Below, piece after piece: positions 7,696-16,879 of a stretch of 64,000 bases of DNA. The notes beneath the pieces are model-generated. The model was not told the origin of the DNA and ran no database searches. It saw only the letters and a program-made list of their open reading frames with translations. The position numbers were made by a program, and so were the translations under genes. The DNA is taken from the NCBI GenBank assembly GCA_022760475.1, contig JALEFZ010000096.1, positions 62,001-126,000 of the forward strand, in the 5' to 3' direction. The DNA comes from Bacteroidia bacterium (GTDB lineage Bacteria > Bacteroidota > Bacteroidia > J057). Each line of letters begins with the position of its first letter. The stretch's first letter is position 1.

Positions 7696-10600
7696 TCAAT
7701 CCATTCCTTCAATCCATGGTCCGCCTGCCTTGACAATCATGCTGCCAATCTCCTTGGCTTCTGACTGCAGTTGGTTGAGCTTCTCATTGATGGATTGCCA
7801 TTCTTTCATTATGATATCAACTGACATCAAATGAGTGGGCGTAGGTCCATAGGTCGACATGGAAATTCCCCTGTTCACAGCGAAGAGCCTGGCTCCAATC
7901 GTAGGCTTGACCTTCTCTCCAATCTCATTCTTGGCGGGGTTCCCATTGAGCTGGGTATCCAGGGCATCTAGTTCCTGTTGCAACTTGGCGATGCGCTCCA
8001 TCACCTCGCTGCCAACAGACGACCTTGAGGCCGCCGTCAATAAATTTTTACTGCTCTTTCGGGTATGCGAAAGTCTGGTAGAAAGTGTCAGTACATCTCG
8101 ACTCAACTGCTCAAACTGGCGCCAGAATGCTGTGACCTCTTCCATTGATTTGCCTTTCAGGGCTGTCTCACCCAGTCGTTCAACCTTCACATCCACAGGG
8201 CCTGCAAGTTGAGTACTTTTGCCCTTCTCAAAGGCATGGAGGGTGGCGGTATAATTGCCAGGCGCAGCAGGCAAAGCTGTTAGCTCTCCACCGGCATTCA
8301 TCCTAAGTATGCCTGAACCGCCTGCTTTCAAGTCCCAGCTTACACGATTGAAACCTGCTGCATTTTTGGCTTTGACACGATTGATGACCTTGCCTTGCTG
8401 GTCCTTAATCTCCAGATAAAGAAAGGGCTTCAACTCGCGGGTTTCCTCTCCAAGCTTATCCCAACCTGGAAAGGGGATGTTGCCAGTGATTGATTTTTCC
8501 TCTCCCTTACGGACATCCTTGAGGCTTTTAATTTTTGATTTCAGATAGTAAGTAAATACCGCTCCAAAATCCGGATTGGGAGCCACGAACAATTGCGAAC
8601 CCTGCGATCCCCTCGCATCATCGAAGGAAAGTACCGATTTTTGGACATACCACCAGGCTTTACGCGGCTCAAATAGGCTGGCAGTTTCTCCTAATTGCTC
8701 TTTATTTACATTTCTAAGTGCCGAATAATCATCTAAAATGTAGAAGCCTCTACCAAAGGATGCGGCAACCAGATCATTCTCACGCCTTTGTATGGCCAGG
8801 TCGCGAAAAGATATCGTAGGAATGCCCCCATTCATTTCTGTCCAGCTTGCCCCACCATCTACTGTTACATATATACCAAACTCAGTAGCCAGGAACATCA
8901 AATCCTTCTTTACATGATCCTGCACAATGCGCCAGACTAGGTTCTTCTCCCCTAGCCCATTTTCAATCCTTCTCCATGTAGCGCCTTTGTCTGTACTTTT
9001 GAGTAAATAAGGCTTGTAATCCCCTTCTTTGTGGTTATCCAAGACCACATAAAGGGTATTTTCGTCAAAAAGGTCTGCCTTGATGTCATTGACATAGCAT
9101 CTCTCAGGTACCCCCAGGGCACTGACCTCTATTTTCATCCAATTTTTCCCTTCATCAGAGCTTATCTGAATCAATCCATCATCTGTCCCAATGAAAATCA
9201 CCTTCTCATTGACAGGAGAAACCGCAATCGATGTGATGGTATTAAAGTTTGACATGGCTCCGACATCCCATGGGGAGTCCCAGCTTTGGATTCTCCCCAT
9301 GATGGGCAGGGCTACTCGTTCCTCATTCCTGGTCAAATCTCCCGAAAGGGCGGTCCATGAATCTCCTCGGTTGGTGGACTTCCACAATCTCTGTGAACCA
9401 TGGTAAATGGTCGAAGGTACATGGGGAGATACCAGGATAGGTGCATCCCAATTGTAGCGTTCGTAATCCTCATTGGCTCCGGGCTGAGGCATGATGTCAA
9501 CTACTTCACCTGACTTCAAATCGATGCGAGAAAGGGTTCCCTGTTGACGCTGCCCGTACATGATATCGGGATTCCCTGGCTCGGTGGCAGGCTGGTGCCC
9601 ATCCCAATTGAGGACAACCTTCCAATCGGCATTTCGGATGCCATGGTGGTTCATGGTTCGAGATGGCCCACCTTCGGTACTGTTGTCCTGGGTACCTCCG
9701 TAGACATTGTAGAAGGGTTCCGCATCGTCTACGGCTACCTTATAAAACTGGGTGATGGGAAGGTTTTCCATGTATCGCCAACTAGCTCCCAGGTCAAAGC
9801 TCTCATATACACCTCCATCCGTACCGACAAGCAAATAATTGGGATCTGAAGGTTTGAATGCCAGGGCGTGGTTGTCTCCATGTTTGGCAGTTTCATCCAT
9901 ATTGGTGAAAGTTTTGCCACCGTCTTCTGATTTCATCAAGCGGTTGTTCATCATATAGAGGCGATCAAACTTATGTGGAGAAGCATAAATCTCCTGATAA
10001 TAGTGAGGGCCTGTAGCCCCTGCAACGGCATTTGACATTTTTTTCCAACTACCCCCGCGGTTGTCGGATCTCCAGACGCCGCCTTTGGTGCGATTAAGTT
10101 CAATCGCGGCATAGAGGACATCCGGATTTTGGGGTGATATGGCCAGGCCGGTTTTTCCCCATTTGCCCTTGGGCAAGCCTTCCTTCAATTGCCTCCAATT
10201 GTCTCCGGCATCATCAGAAACGTACAAGCGAGATTTTTCTCCTCCTCCCATCCATGCAGCGATGGTTCGGTGATGTTCCCAGGTAACGGCATAGATCCTG
10301 TCAGGATTCCGAGGATCATATACCATATCGGTAACTCCGGTGTATTGATCATCTCCCAGGGTTTTCTTCCAGCTTTTTCCACCATCTACGGACTTAAAAA
10401 AGCCGCGTTCTCCACCGGGGCTCCAAAGGGGGCCTTGGGCAGCAACCATGATGACATTTGAGTTTTTGGGGTGAACAATGATCTTAGATATATGTTCAGA
10501 TTCCTTCAAACCCATATTCTCCCATGTAGCTCCCCCATCCAGGCTTCGGTAGATTCCATCTCCAAATCCGGCATGCCGGCCACCGACATTTTCCCCTGTC

Positions 10601-10950
10601 CCTACCCAAACGGTATATGGATTGTTGGAGTCAAGGCTGACACAACCAATGGAATAAACTGATTGATCATCAAAAATGGGCTTAAAAGTGACACCGGCAT
10701 TCGTGCTTTTCCAAACCCCTCCCGAACCTACGGCCACGTACCAGACGTTTTCATTGGTGGGATCGATGGCCAGATCGGCGATGCGCCCTGACATGAAGGC
10801 AGGACCGATGCTCCGGAATTTCAGGCTGTCGAAGAGCGAGGAACTCATGGGCTTGATGGCCTCCTCCTTCGAACGTTTTTTCTGTCCAAAGCCTGCTTTT
10901 ATGCCACATAAAAGGAAGCATAACATTAACAAGAGTGGAATCTTCTTCAT
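7696..10950 (-). CDS. Secreted VPS10/BNR-type beta-propeller protein (glycosyl-hydrolase-like)
   Basis: A 1084-residue secreted protein with signal peptide MKKIPLLLMLCFLLCG. It contains many Asp-box/BNR repeats of the form S-x-D-x-G-x-x-W: STNAGVTF, SLDGGATWEN, SVDGGKSWKK, SDDAGDNWRQ, SDNRGGSWKK, SEDGGKTFTN, STNRGDSWTA, SSDEGKNWMK, STDKGATWRR, TVDGGASWTE. This fits the sortilin/VPS10 double-propeller layout widely annotated in Bacteroidota. The last 300 residues hold an Ig-like segment (AGFNRVSWDLKAGGSGILR) and a helical tail. Catalytic activity is not shown; peptide or glycan binding is plausible. Transcribed alone. Confidence 0.85.
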   Translation of the reverse strand: MKKIPLLLMLCFLLCGIKAGFGQKKRSKEEAIKPMSSSLFDSLKFRSIGPAFMSGRIADLAIDPTNENVWYVAVGSGGVWKSTNAGVTFKPIFDDQSVYSIGCVSLDSNNPYTVWVGTGENVGGRHAGFGDGIYRSLDGGATWENMGLKESEHISKIIVHPKNSNVIMVAAQGPLWSPGGERGFFKSVDGGKSWKKTLGDDQYTGVTDMVYDPRNPDRIYAVTWEHHRTIAAWMGGGEKSRLYVSDDAGDNWRQLKEGLPKGKWGKTGLAISPQNPDVLYAAIELNRTKGGVWRSDNRGGSWKKMSNAVAGATGPHYYQEIYASPHKFDRLYMMNNRLMKSEDGGKTFTNMDETAKHGDNHALAFKPSDPNYLLVGTDGGVYESFDLGASWRYMENLPITQFYKVAVDDAEPFYNVYGGTQDNSTEGGPSRTMNHHGIRNADWKVVLNWDGHQPATEPGNPDIMYGQRQQGTLSRIDLKSGEVVDIMPQPGANEDYERYNWDAPILVSPHVPSTIYHGSQRLWKSTNRGDSWTALSGDLTRNEERVALPIMGRIQSWDSPWDVGAMSNFNTITSIAVSPVNEKVIFIGTDDGLIQISSDEGKNWMKIEVSALGVPERCYVNDIKADLFDENTLYVVLDNHKEGDYKPYLLKSTDKGATWRRIENGLGEKNLVWRIVQDHVKKDLMFLATEFGIYVTVDGGASWTEMNGGIPTISFRDLAIQRRENDLVAASFGRGFYILDDYSALRNVNKEQLGETASLFEPRKAWWYVQKSVLSFDDARGSQGSQLFVAPNPDFGAVFTYYLKSKIKSLKDVRKGEEKSITGNIPFPGWDKLGEETRELKPFLYLEIKDQQGKVINRVKAKNAAGFNRVSWDLKAGGSGILRMNAGGELTALPAAPGNYTATLHAFEKGKSTQLAGPVDVKVERLGETALKGKSMEEVTAFWRQFEQLSRDVLTLSTRLSHTRKSSKNLLTAASRSSVGSEVMERIAKLQQELDALDTQLNGNPAKNEIGEKVKPTIGARLFAVNRGISMSTYGPTPTHLMSVDIIMKEWQSINEKLNQLQSEAKEIGSMIVKAGGPWIEGMD

Positions 10951-11370
10951 AAGCTTTAGTTTGTATCTGTGATTAAGTGGGTTCTAAGACGTAAAATACC
11001 TAAATCAGGGATTCTTTAAAATTTTGAGTTTTAGGTAAAGAGAGATGGACATTTTGGGGATATCCATTACGCACAACAGCTTCCATATAGAAAACAGTCA
11101 GGAAGCCATGACTTTCCACCACGCCTCCTCCACAAGGCATATGCTACTTATTCAAGAAGGAGGTGTAAGCACATTAAATCCTGAGCCGAAATTGCCAACT
11201 TCAATGGAATGACCATCTCCACCAAAAGCCAATTATTGAAAGAAAAACCACCCATACAGCCGTTTCAATAAAACATAATTTCCAGGGGAAACTTGGGATG
11301 CAATCAATGATTAAATATTATATATTTGGATATATCTACCAATAAATATTACCCTATTAATTAATCGAGA
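10951..11370. other. Intergenic region, 420 bases
   Basis: A divergent spacer between the propeller gene and the EAD11-like gene. Apart from the -7 motif listed separately, I find no gene. Fragments such as HHASSTRHMLLIQEGG are open but not recognisable. Confidence 0.5.
11321..11328 (+). promoter_or_regulatory. Candidate Bacteroidota -7 element
   Basis: TATATTTG matches the TAnnTTTG consensus 43 bases before the start of the EAD11-like gene. A TTG lies 25 bases upstream, slightly beyond the usual -33 spacing. Confidence 0.35.
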
Positions 11371-12573
11371 ATGGAGGAAAAAGATCTGCTTGACAAGCTA
11401 AGAGAGTTAATTCTAAAAGGTGAAACCAAAAAACTTATTTCTCAATTAGTTCACCTGACAAAAGAAGAAGATAACAATTTCAAGTTGAACAAGGAGATCA
11501 AAAGTGAAATTATATTGCTCTCCGCCAGATTTGAGGATTTATTAAAAAAGCAGAGAGAAGGAATAATAGACATTGATAAGTTTGATATTAAGAAAAACAA
11601 CATCAATAAATCACTAATTGAACTGATCGAGAAAATTGGAGAAAAAGCGGTAGTTCCAAGTCCCCCAAGCAATAGAATAAAAATCCTGATTGGAGGTCTT
11701 GGCAGTGTAATTCTCCTTTTGGGATTTGCATACTACTTCCTTGTTTATATGCCGAGCCAGCAAGGATCAACTGAGTTCAAGCCCCAAGAGGAGGAAGAAC
11801 CGGGTCAGTTCATAATTATTGAAGACTCACCAATAACCAACCCTCCCAAACCAAGCAGGATTCACGAACCTACAAATTCCAAAGCTCCAGAAAAGAAAAA
11901 GCAGATTGAAACGGTGTCTAAGCAGGTAAGTGTAACGCCAAAGGATAGCCTCCCTGATCAAGGAACAAGTTTGTCTTGGAAAAGAAACAATTCTACGGAT
12001 TCAATATTTTTTAGAGGGGAGCACATCAACCAGAACATTAAGAAGGTATCTTCGGGGAAGGATTGTATTGTCTATAATAAAATCAATGGGACAACCTACT
12101 TATTTGAAAACTATTATAACATCAAAGACGGCAAATTAAGGGATGGCAAATTACTCTCATCCCAGCCTGAAAGTATATTATGGAAAGCGAATAAGGATAA
12201 TTATGTTGTCTATTTTCAAGGGGAAATTATTTCAAGAATAGTAACGAGCTCATGGAGTGTAGATGACTTCCTTATTTTTAATCCTAAAAATGGATACACC
12301 TACATTATTAAGAATTATGCATCTGGTTGGGATTATAAGCTACGAACAGGAGAGGTCATTAGCGAAGATCCGGAAAACATTTTATGGCGAGCAAAAGGTA
12401 CAAACTTTACAATTTACTACAAAGGGGAAAATTTGACTAAAAAAAGAATAAAACACGAGTTTTACGGAGAAAACGATTATAGAATTAAAAACAAAAAGAA
12501 TAAATCATATTATATATTGGAGAACTATAAAAATAGAAAAGACAATAAGCTGAGGATATCTGAAAAAGAATAA
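11371..12573 (+). CDS. EAD11-like domain, membrane helix and three 68-residue repeats
   Basis: A 400-residue protein in three parts. Residues 1-92 form a helical domain whose pattern (LRELILKGETKKLISQL, then EIILLSARFEDLLKKQREGII, then NINKSLIELIEKI) resembles effector-associated domain 11, a predicted death-like adaptor module of bacterial conflict and signalling systems. A single membrane helix follows (103-127), then a Pro/Glu-rich linker (128-198). The C-terminus has three repeats: W203, W271 and W339 are exactly 68 residues apart, as are the G-E pairs at 216, 284 and 352, each followed by Y-x-x-ENY or KNY motifs. The repeat family is not known to me. With the N-terminus cytoplasmic, the repeats would be outside the inner membrane. 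No enzymatic effector is fused. Confidence 0.7.
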   Translation: MEEKDLLDKLRELILKGETKKLISQLVHLTKEEDNNFKLNKEIKSEIILLSARFEDLLKKQREGIIDIDKFDIKKNNINKSLIELIEKIGEKAVVPSPPSNRIKILIGGLGSVILLLGFAYYFLVYMPSQQGSTEFKPQEEEEPGQFIIIEDSPITNPPKPSRIHEPTNSKAPEKKKQIETVSKQVSVTPKDSLPDQGTSLSWKRNNSTDSIFFRGEHINQNIKKVSSGKDCIVYNKINGTTYLFENYYNIKDGKLRDGKLLSSQPESILWKANKDNYVVYFQGEIISRIVTSSWSVDDFLIFNPKNGYTYIIKNYASGWDYKLRTGEVISEDPENILWRAKGTNFTIYYKGENLTKKRIKHEFYGENDYRIKNKKNKSYYILENYKNRKDNKLRISEKE

Positions 12574-12774
12574 AGTACCTGTATTGGCCAGCGAACTTCC
12601 TGGTCTTTGAAGAAATTTTTGTAAGGATTCTCTTATGGAATTCTTATACCTTTCTGTTATAAAAAAATACTAACCTAAATTCCCTTATTGCCCCTGCATT
12701 ACTTTGATTTAGGAAAAATTCGATGCGATAACACATCAGAAATAATTGTCTTCTAAAAAAATAACATATTAAAA

Positions 12775-13344
12775 ATGAAAAATAGTAAAAATGACCTCCA
12801 TGAATTGGTGAAGAACATCGGCTACCTGGAAGAGGTACTTTCATTTTCTACCTTTAAAAGATATGACTCTATTGAATTTACCAGTGAGGCAAGTTTAAGT
12901 TTAAATGGAGAATTAACCCTAAGCGGAGAGGGAATAGGAGAAACAAAAACCAAGGCTGAAATTGCAGCTTGTCAACAAATTCTCCATACCATAAAGCGAG
13001 ATTACAAGCATTTACTAATTGACTGGGAACAAGTGAAGAAAGAGGCACAAATTGGCGATGTCTTGGTAAAGCTGAATGCCTACCTATCCCCTGAATTAAG
13101 GACTGCCGAAGAAAAATCACTCTGGCTCCAGGAAATAGAATCAGATAAAAACTTTGCAGAGCTTTTTAACAGTTTAAAGGAAGAAGGTGATGAGGCAGTT
13201 GCCTTTTTTGGTAGCAACCTTGGAGCCAAAAAGAAGGCCACCTGGATAGAGGCATTGGTATGGAAGAAGTATGGAGAGCAAATACTATCACCTAACTCAG
13301 CACATGCATTTGAAGATATGATGCAGTTTTTGAAGGAAGGCTAG
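12775..13344 (+). CDS. Protein with dsRBD-like N-terminal domain
   Basis: A 189-residue soluble protein. Residues about 5-75 follow the pattern of a double-stranded-RNA-binding domain: a helix (NDLHELVKNIGYLEEV), beta strands (SIEFTSEASLSL, GELTLSGEGIG) and then T-K-T-K-A-E-I-A-A-C-Q-Q-I-L, which mimics the K-K-x-A-x-x-x-A-A motif and closing helix of dsRBDs. The remainder is helical with no recognised motif. It sits 200 bases after the EAD11-like gene on the same strand, but a functional link is only a guess. Fold assignment is tentative. Confidence 0.45.
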   Translation: MKNSKNDLHELVKNIGYLEEVLSFSTFKRYDSIEFTSEASLSLNGELTLSGEGIGETKTKAEIAACQQILHTIKRDYKHLLIDWEQVKKEAQIGDVLVKLNAYLSPELRTAEEKSLWLQEIESDKNFAELFNSLKEEGDEAVAFFGSNLGAKKKATWIEALVWKKYGEQILSPNSAHAFEDMMQFLKEG

Positions 13345-13491
13345 GATTTATCTTTCCCATGAAGACGGTTCCATAAGCTGTCATGGTCTCAAACAATAAC
13401 TTAAATATAGAACCAAAACTGGATAGGAAAGATTAGGCTACTTTTTTAGAAATATGTCCATAGGATGACGAATCTTCCCCACTCATAGGGA

Positions 13492-13499
13492 TAGCTTTG
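13492..13499 (+). promoter_or_regulatory. Candidate Bacteroidota -7 element
   Basis: TAGCTTTG matches TAnnTTTG, 31 bases before the ATG of the Ig/DM13 lipoprotein. No clear TTG -33 box is visible at the usual distance. Confidence 0.35.
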
Positions 13500-13530
13500 T
13501 ATGTAACCATAGAAATATTGTTAGATCCCT

Positions 13531-14460
13531 ATGAAACGACTTGTGTATTTCTTCCCTTTGATCCTGCTGATTTTAAGCAGTTGTATTGGAACTGATTTTG
13601 TTGATGAACCGCTAGGACCTGTGCCTGTACGCCTTGACCTTAGCGACAATTCCATCGTTTTGCTGGAAGGTGAAAATCAACAGCTTTCTGCTAAGGTAAT
13701 TGCCTCTGACGAAAGTGAAATGGACATAGCTGTGAGCTGGAACAGTCGAGACGCAGCCATAGCAAGTATAGATGAGAGTGGACTGGCCACTGCAGTTGCT
13801 GTAGGACAGGTATGGATAGATGTAACTACTCAGACCCTGGCAGACTCAGTCCTCGTAACCGTATCCGCAGATCCACAAGCCTTGGCCTCAATTGAAATTT
13901 TGGGAGGCCAATCTGAACTGACTATAGATGATAGCCTTCAGCTTGATGTAGTCATGCGAAATGCCAATGGAGATGTTTTGAGTGGCAAGGAGGTTAGCTG
14001 GGAAAGTTCTAACCCTACTGTTGGAGCCATAAATCAAGATGGCCTCGTAAGGGCCCTTGCAGACGGAACTACAGAGATAACCGCAAGAGCCGAAGGCCTT
14101 AAGAGCCTTCCCTATTCCTTGACTGTAAATGCTCCAGGCACAGATTCTGTCATCCTCATGGGTACCTTTACAGGTGTAAATGGATACAATGTGCAAGGTA
14201 CAGCTACCCTGGTACGTGCAGAAACCTCTGAACTAAAACTAGGAAGTGATTTCCGAACTGCCAACGGTCCTGGCCTTTATGTCTACCTCAGCCCCAACTC
14301 CAACAATGTCACTGGTGGAGTAAGTTTGGGACTATTACAAAACACAACTGGTGAGCAAACCTATGCCATTCCAACCAACGTAAATCTCGAAGGGCTGGAA
14401 AATGTAATCATCTATTGTCAACCCTTTAGGGTACCATTTGGAGTAGCTAACCTTGAATAA
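13531..14460 (+). CDS. Lipoprotein with two BIG2-type Ig domains and a DM13 domain
   Basis: A 309-residue lipoprotein (LILSSC, Cys18). Two bacterial Ig-like domains follow: about 30-115 (VLLEGENQQLSAKV, AVSWNSRDAAIASIDESGLATAV) and 117-200 (LTIDDSLQLDVVM, VSWESSNPTVGAINQDGLVRAL). Residues 205-309 form a DM13 domain: GTFTGVNGYNVQGTATLV, DFRTANGPGLYVYLS, LGLLQNTTGEQTYAIP, VIIYCQPFRVPFGVANL, with the conserved Cys. DM13 is proposed as a redox domain with a cytochrome-like fold. It is followed 21 bases later by an outer-membrane barrel gene; the same pairing recurs at 35187/35936. Confidence 0.85.
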   Translation: MKRLVYFFPLILLILSSCIGTDFVDEPLGPVPVRLDLSDNSIVLLEGENQQLSAKVIASDESEMDIAVSWNSRDAAIASIDESGLATAVAVGQVWIDVTTQTLADSVLVTVSADPQALASIEILGGQSELTIDDSLQLDVVMRNANGDVLSGKEVSWESSNPTVGAINQDGLVRALADGTTEITARAEGLKSLPYSLTVNAPGTDSVILMGTFTGVNGYNVQGTATLVRAETSELKLGSDFRTANGPGLYVYLSPNSNNVTGGVSLGLLQNTTGEQTYAIPTNVNLEGLENVIIYCQPFRVPFGVANLE

Positions 14461-14481
14461 CACCTTAGCAAGATTTTACCG

Positions 14482-15378
14482 ATGAAACGAATATCATTTT
14501 TTATAATAATCATCCTTGCTCTATTTTCATTCGCCCAGGCGCAAAGTGGATGGACGCAAAAGAAAAATGAAGGATATTTTAAACTAAACCAGAGTGCCAT
14601 CCGCGCTGGACAGTTTTTTAATCCTGAAGGAACACTCATTGACATCACTACTACCTCTGTGTACAGCACAGTTTTGTATGGTGAGTATGGAGTTAATGAT
14701 CGTTTGACAGCCTTGGTAAATGCCCAACTATTTGTTAGAGGAACCATTAATAGGCTGGAGAGCACGGTAGATGGAGCGATTGTTCCAGGAGATGAGTTCA
14801 ATGGTTTGGGAGAAATTCAACTTGGACTGAAATATGGCCTTATCAAAAGCGGCCCGATTGTCCTGTCTGCTTCGGGTCAGGTGAAATTACCCTCTGGAGA
14901 AAATGTCGGGGGAAACACAGAGTTACTACAGACTGGCGATGGAGCATGGGGCGCCATAGGCATGATACATGCCTCTCATTCATTCTACCCAAAGCCTATT
15001 TATGCCAACCTTTCTGTAGGCTACCAGTGGAGAGGTACAGCCGAACTGGCTTATTCCAGCGGTTTGACGACAGTCAACTACGACGATGCCTTCGTTTGGG
15101 GAGGGGAATTGGGATGGACCCCAAATAAAAGCTGGGTCTTCGCCCTGAAGTGGACGCAAGTCCAGCCTTTTGGAGCCAACTCATCTGAAGGCGTTACCGG
15201 TAGTTCTTCCATCTTTGGAAACCGCCTGACTTACTTTGCCATCATTCCTGAAGCGAACTACCTTACCTCCAAAAATTGGGGATTTTCAGCCTCTGTAGGT
15301 GGGGTATTGTCTGCCAGAAACATCCTGGCAGCACCTAGCTTTAACCTGGGGGTATTCTACCAACTCAAACAATCTTGA
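14482..15378 (+). CDS. Outer-membrane beta-barrel protein paired with DM13 lipoprotein
   Basis: A 298-residue protein with a signal peptide (ALFSFAQAQ) and alternating amphipathic strands of a transporter-type barrel: TVLYGEYGVNDRLTALV, GLGEIQLGLKYGLIKSG, VVLSASGQ-like strands, SVGYQWRGTAELAY and a C-terminal strand FNLGVFYQL. It resembles the paralogue at 35936 over its whole length (QSGW/QNGW start, YGEYGLTDR, LGLKYGL). Co-transcribed with the DM13 lipoprotein (21-base gap), it may be its outer-membrane partner. A strong terminator follows. Cargo unknown. Confidence 0.78.
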   Translation: MKRISFFIIIILALFSFAQAQSGWTQKKNEGYFKLNQSAIRAGQFFNPEGTLIDITTTSVYSTVLYGEYGVNDRLTALVNAQLFVRGTINRLESTVDGAIVPGDEFNGLGEIQLGLKYGLIKSGPIVLSASGQVKLPSGENVGGNTELLQTGDGAWGAIGMIHASHSFYPKPIYANLSVGYQWRGTAELAYSSGLTTVNYDDAFVWGGELGWTPNKSWVFALKWTQVQPFGANSSEGVTGSSSIFGNRLTYFAIIPEANYLTSKNWGFSASVGGVLSARNILAAPSFNLGVFYQLKQS

Positions 15379-15445
15379 TTTCAACATCTGGATTATTGAA
15401 CTTAAAAGAACCCAACTAAGACAGGTCTAAGTCCTGAAAAGATTG

Positions 15446-15468
15446 GCCCGCTTTTGCGGGCTTTTTTT
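15446..15468 (+). terminator. Strong rho-independent terminator
   Basis: GCCCGC, four-base T loop, GCGGGC, then seven T residues. It ends the DM13/barrel operon. Confidence 0.92.
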
Positions 15469-15594
15469 ATTTTGTAGTTGTGATGGATAAAATTGCCACC
15501 AAAATCATTGAGGGTAAGTAACCTTTATGAGGATTGAATTATGAGCAATACAAAAATAGTAACATTCAAATAGCTCCTTGAATAGCTGAGGGAG

Positions 15595-15931
15595 GCCTTC
15601 GACCAATTGCGATACGGTTGAGAGAAATTATTCTGGAGCATTGATCCAGAATGCCTATGAAGTGGTAGGTTTGGGAGACAAAGCAGCTACATTTGGGGTA
15701 AGGGCCAAGAAAATGAGTGAAGGAGATGTCTACATTCTCCCCTATAAAAAATGGATGAATTTAGGGTTTTACCAAGGCGCTGTATTGACAGACCAAGCTG
15801 GTTTGTTAGAGGGAACTGGAAAAAATATGAGGCAAATCAAAATGCGATCAGTGGAAGGTGTCAATAGAACTGAAGTTAAGGAACTTTTAAAGCTCGCATT
15901 CCAGGAAAGAAAAAACGCTCTTAACAAATAA
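15595..15931 (+). pseudogene. DUF1801-like gene with disrupted N-terminus
   Basis: The 3' part reads well as a DUF1801-type protein: NAYEVVGLGDKAATFGV, KKMSEGDVYILPYKKWMNLGFYQGA, GLLEGTGKNMRQIKMRSVEG. It has no ATG before an internal methionine at about residue 24 of the open frame, only a TTG at 15641. Immediately upstream another frame reads IAIRLREIILEH, which is the expected N-terminal helix of this family and is closed by a stop. The simplest reading is one frameshift near 15640 that killed the gene. If TTG is used, a short 96-residue protein could still be made. Confidence 0.6.
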
Positions 15932-15988
15932 TGATCTTGTGGCAAAGCTATTTTATCCAATTGAATATTACAAGAAAATGAAACCTAA

Positions 15989-16504
15989 ATGACAAGAGAA
16001 GAAATATTAATCAACAGCATCTGGACTTCGGGAAAAATGAACGTCTATTCCAAGTTTTTTAAACAAGAAGTCAGGTTAGACCTATTCACATCCGACTATA
16101 ACCTCAGGAGTACCCAGGCCATCCTTTCTGAAAAATTCGTAGAAGCAGTTAATGATTTTTTAAATTTATCTTCTACAAGTCGTTCTCTTATGCAAGGCTT
16201 ACTTTTCAAGCACTGCAACGAATGTTGTGAGAATACATCTTATGGCTTTGAGGTATTGGAGGGTGAGACAGAAACACAGACGAATCTAAGAGAATTTGGT
16301 GTGAGCGATGAAAAAAGCGCCTTGGAACAAGCAAATATTGACCACATCGTCATAAATGAAGGCGATCAGGAATACAATCGCTATGTAAAGTTGGTATTTT
16401 ATCCGCCATGGGAGAACGAACATGGGTGCGAGCTGATCCTTAAAAATGGAGTTTTGCTAGACTTTTATGGAGAGAATGATACCTATGTGAGGCAATTTGA
16501 TTAG
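15989..16504 (+). CDS. DUF6985-like hypothetical protein
   Basis: A 171-residue soluble acidic protein. The C-terminal third (YVKLVFYPPWENEHGCELIL, KNGVLLDFYGEND) resembles the DUF6985 pattern, in which an aromatic-P-x-W-x-x-EHG segment is followed by a strand and a G-x-L turn. This type of domain is common among small immunity-like or housekeeping proteins of unknown role. The middle holds a Cys pair (HCNECCENTSYGF). The next gene encodes a small membrane protein 21 bases later, probably the same transcript. Family call tentative. Confidence 0.55.
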   Translation: MTREEILINSIWTSGKMNVYSKFFKQEVRLDLFTSDYNLRSTQAILSEKFVEAVNDFLNLSSTSRSLMQGLLFKHCNECCENTSYGFEVLEGETETQTNLREFGVSDEKSALEQANIDHIVINEGDQEYNRYVKLVFYPPWENEHGCELILKNGVLLDFYGENDTYVRQFD

Positions 16505-16525
16505 TAGAGTTAGAATATAGACCCC

Positions 16526-16828
16526 ATGAAAAGATATGTACCAATTATTCTCTTTGGGCTGGGTGCATTCACCTTTCACTTAGCATATAGCCTGTATATT
16601 AGAGGGTTCCATCCGCTGATTCAATCGGCTATATTAATCCTTTCCATTGCCTTGGTAATTGCTGGAATAATATTGACTGTAAGTAGGAAAAGTAAAAAAG
16701 AAGCCCTTATCAATTTTCTGCTATTGGGAATTATCCTCCTTTCTACCTGGCTCATTCAAATTAAATTATTTGATGGACAATCTCAGGTTGGACAAAGAAA
16801 CTATCGATCTACTCAGCCAATAAAATGA
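16526..16828 (+). CDS. Small membrane protein, three predicted helices
   Basis: A 100-residue protein with three hydrophobic segments (about 5-25, 31-52 and 60-79) separated by short basic loops (SRKSKKEAL), and a polar Gln-rich tail. No family recognised. It follows the DUF6985-like gene by 21 bases on the same strand, suggesting co-transcription, and converges with the DUF6498-like gene. Confidence 0.6.
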   Translation: MKRYVPIILFGLGAFTFHLAYSLYIRGFHPLIQSAILILSIALVIAGIILTVSRKSKKEALINFLLLGIILLSTWLIQIKLFDGQSQVGQRNYRSTQPIK

Positions 16829-16879
16829 GTCAAAGCAGGAGCTATGCTGTTATCGTCTCTAGACCTTCGATTTTTATTT

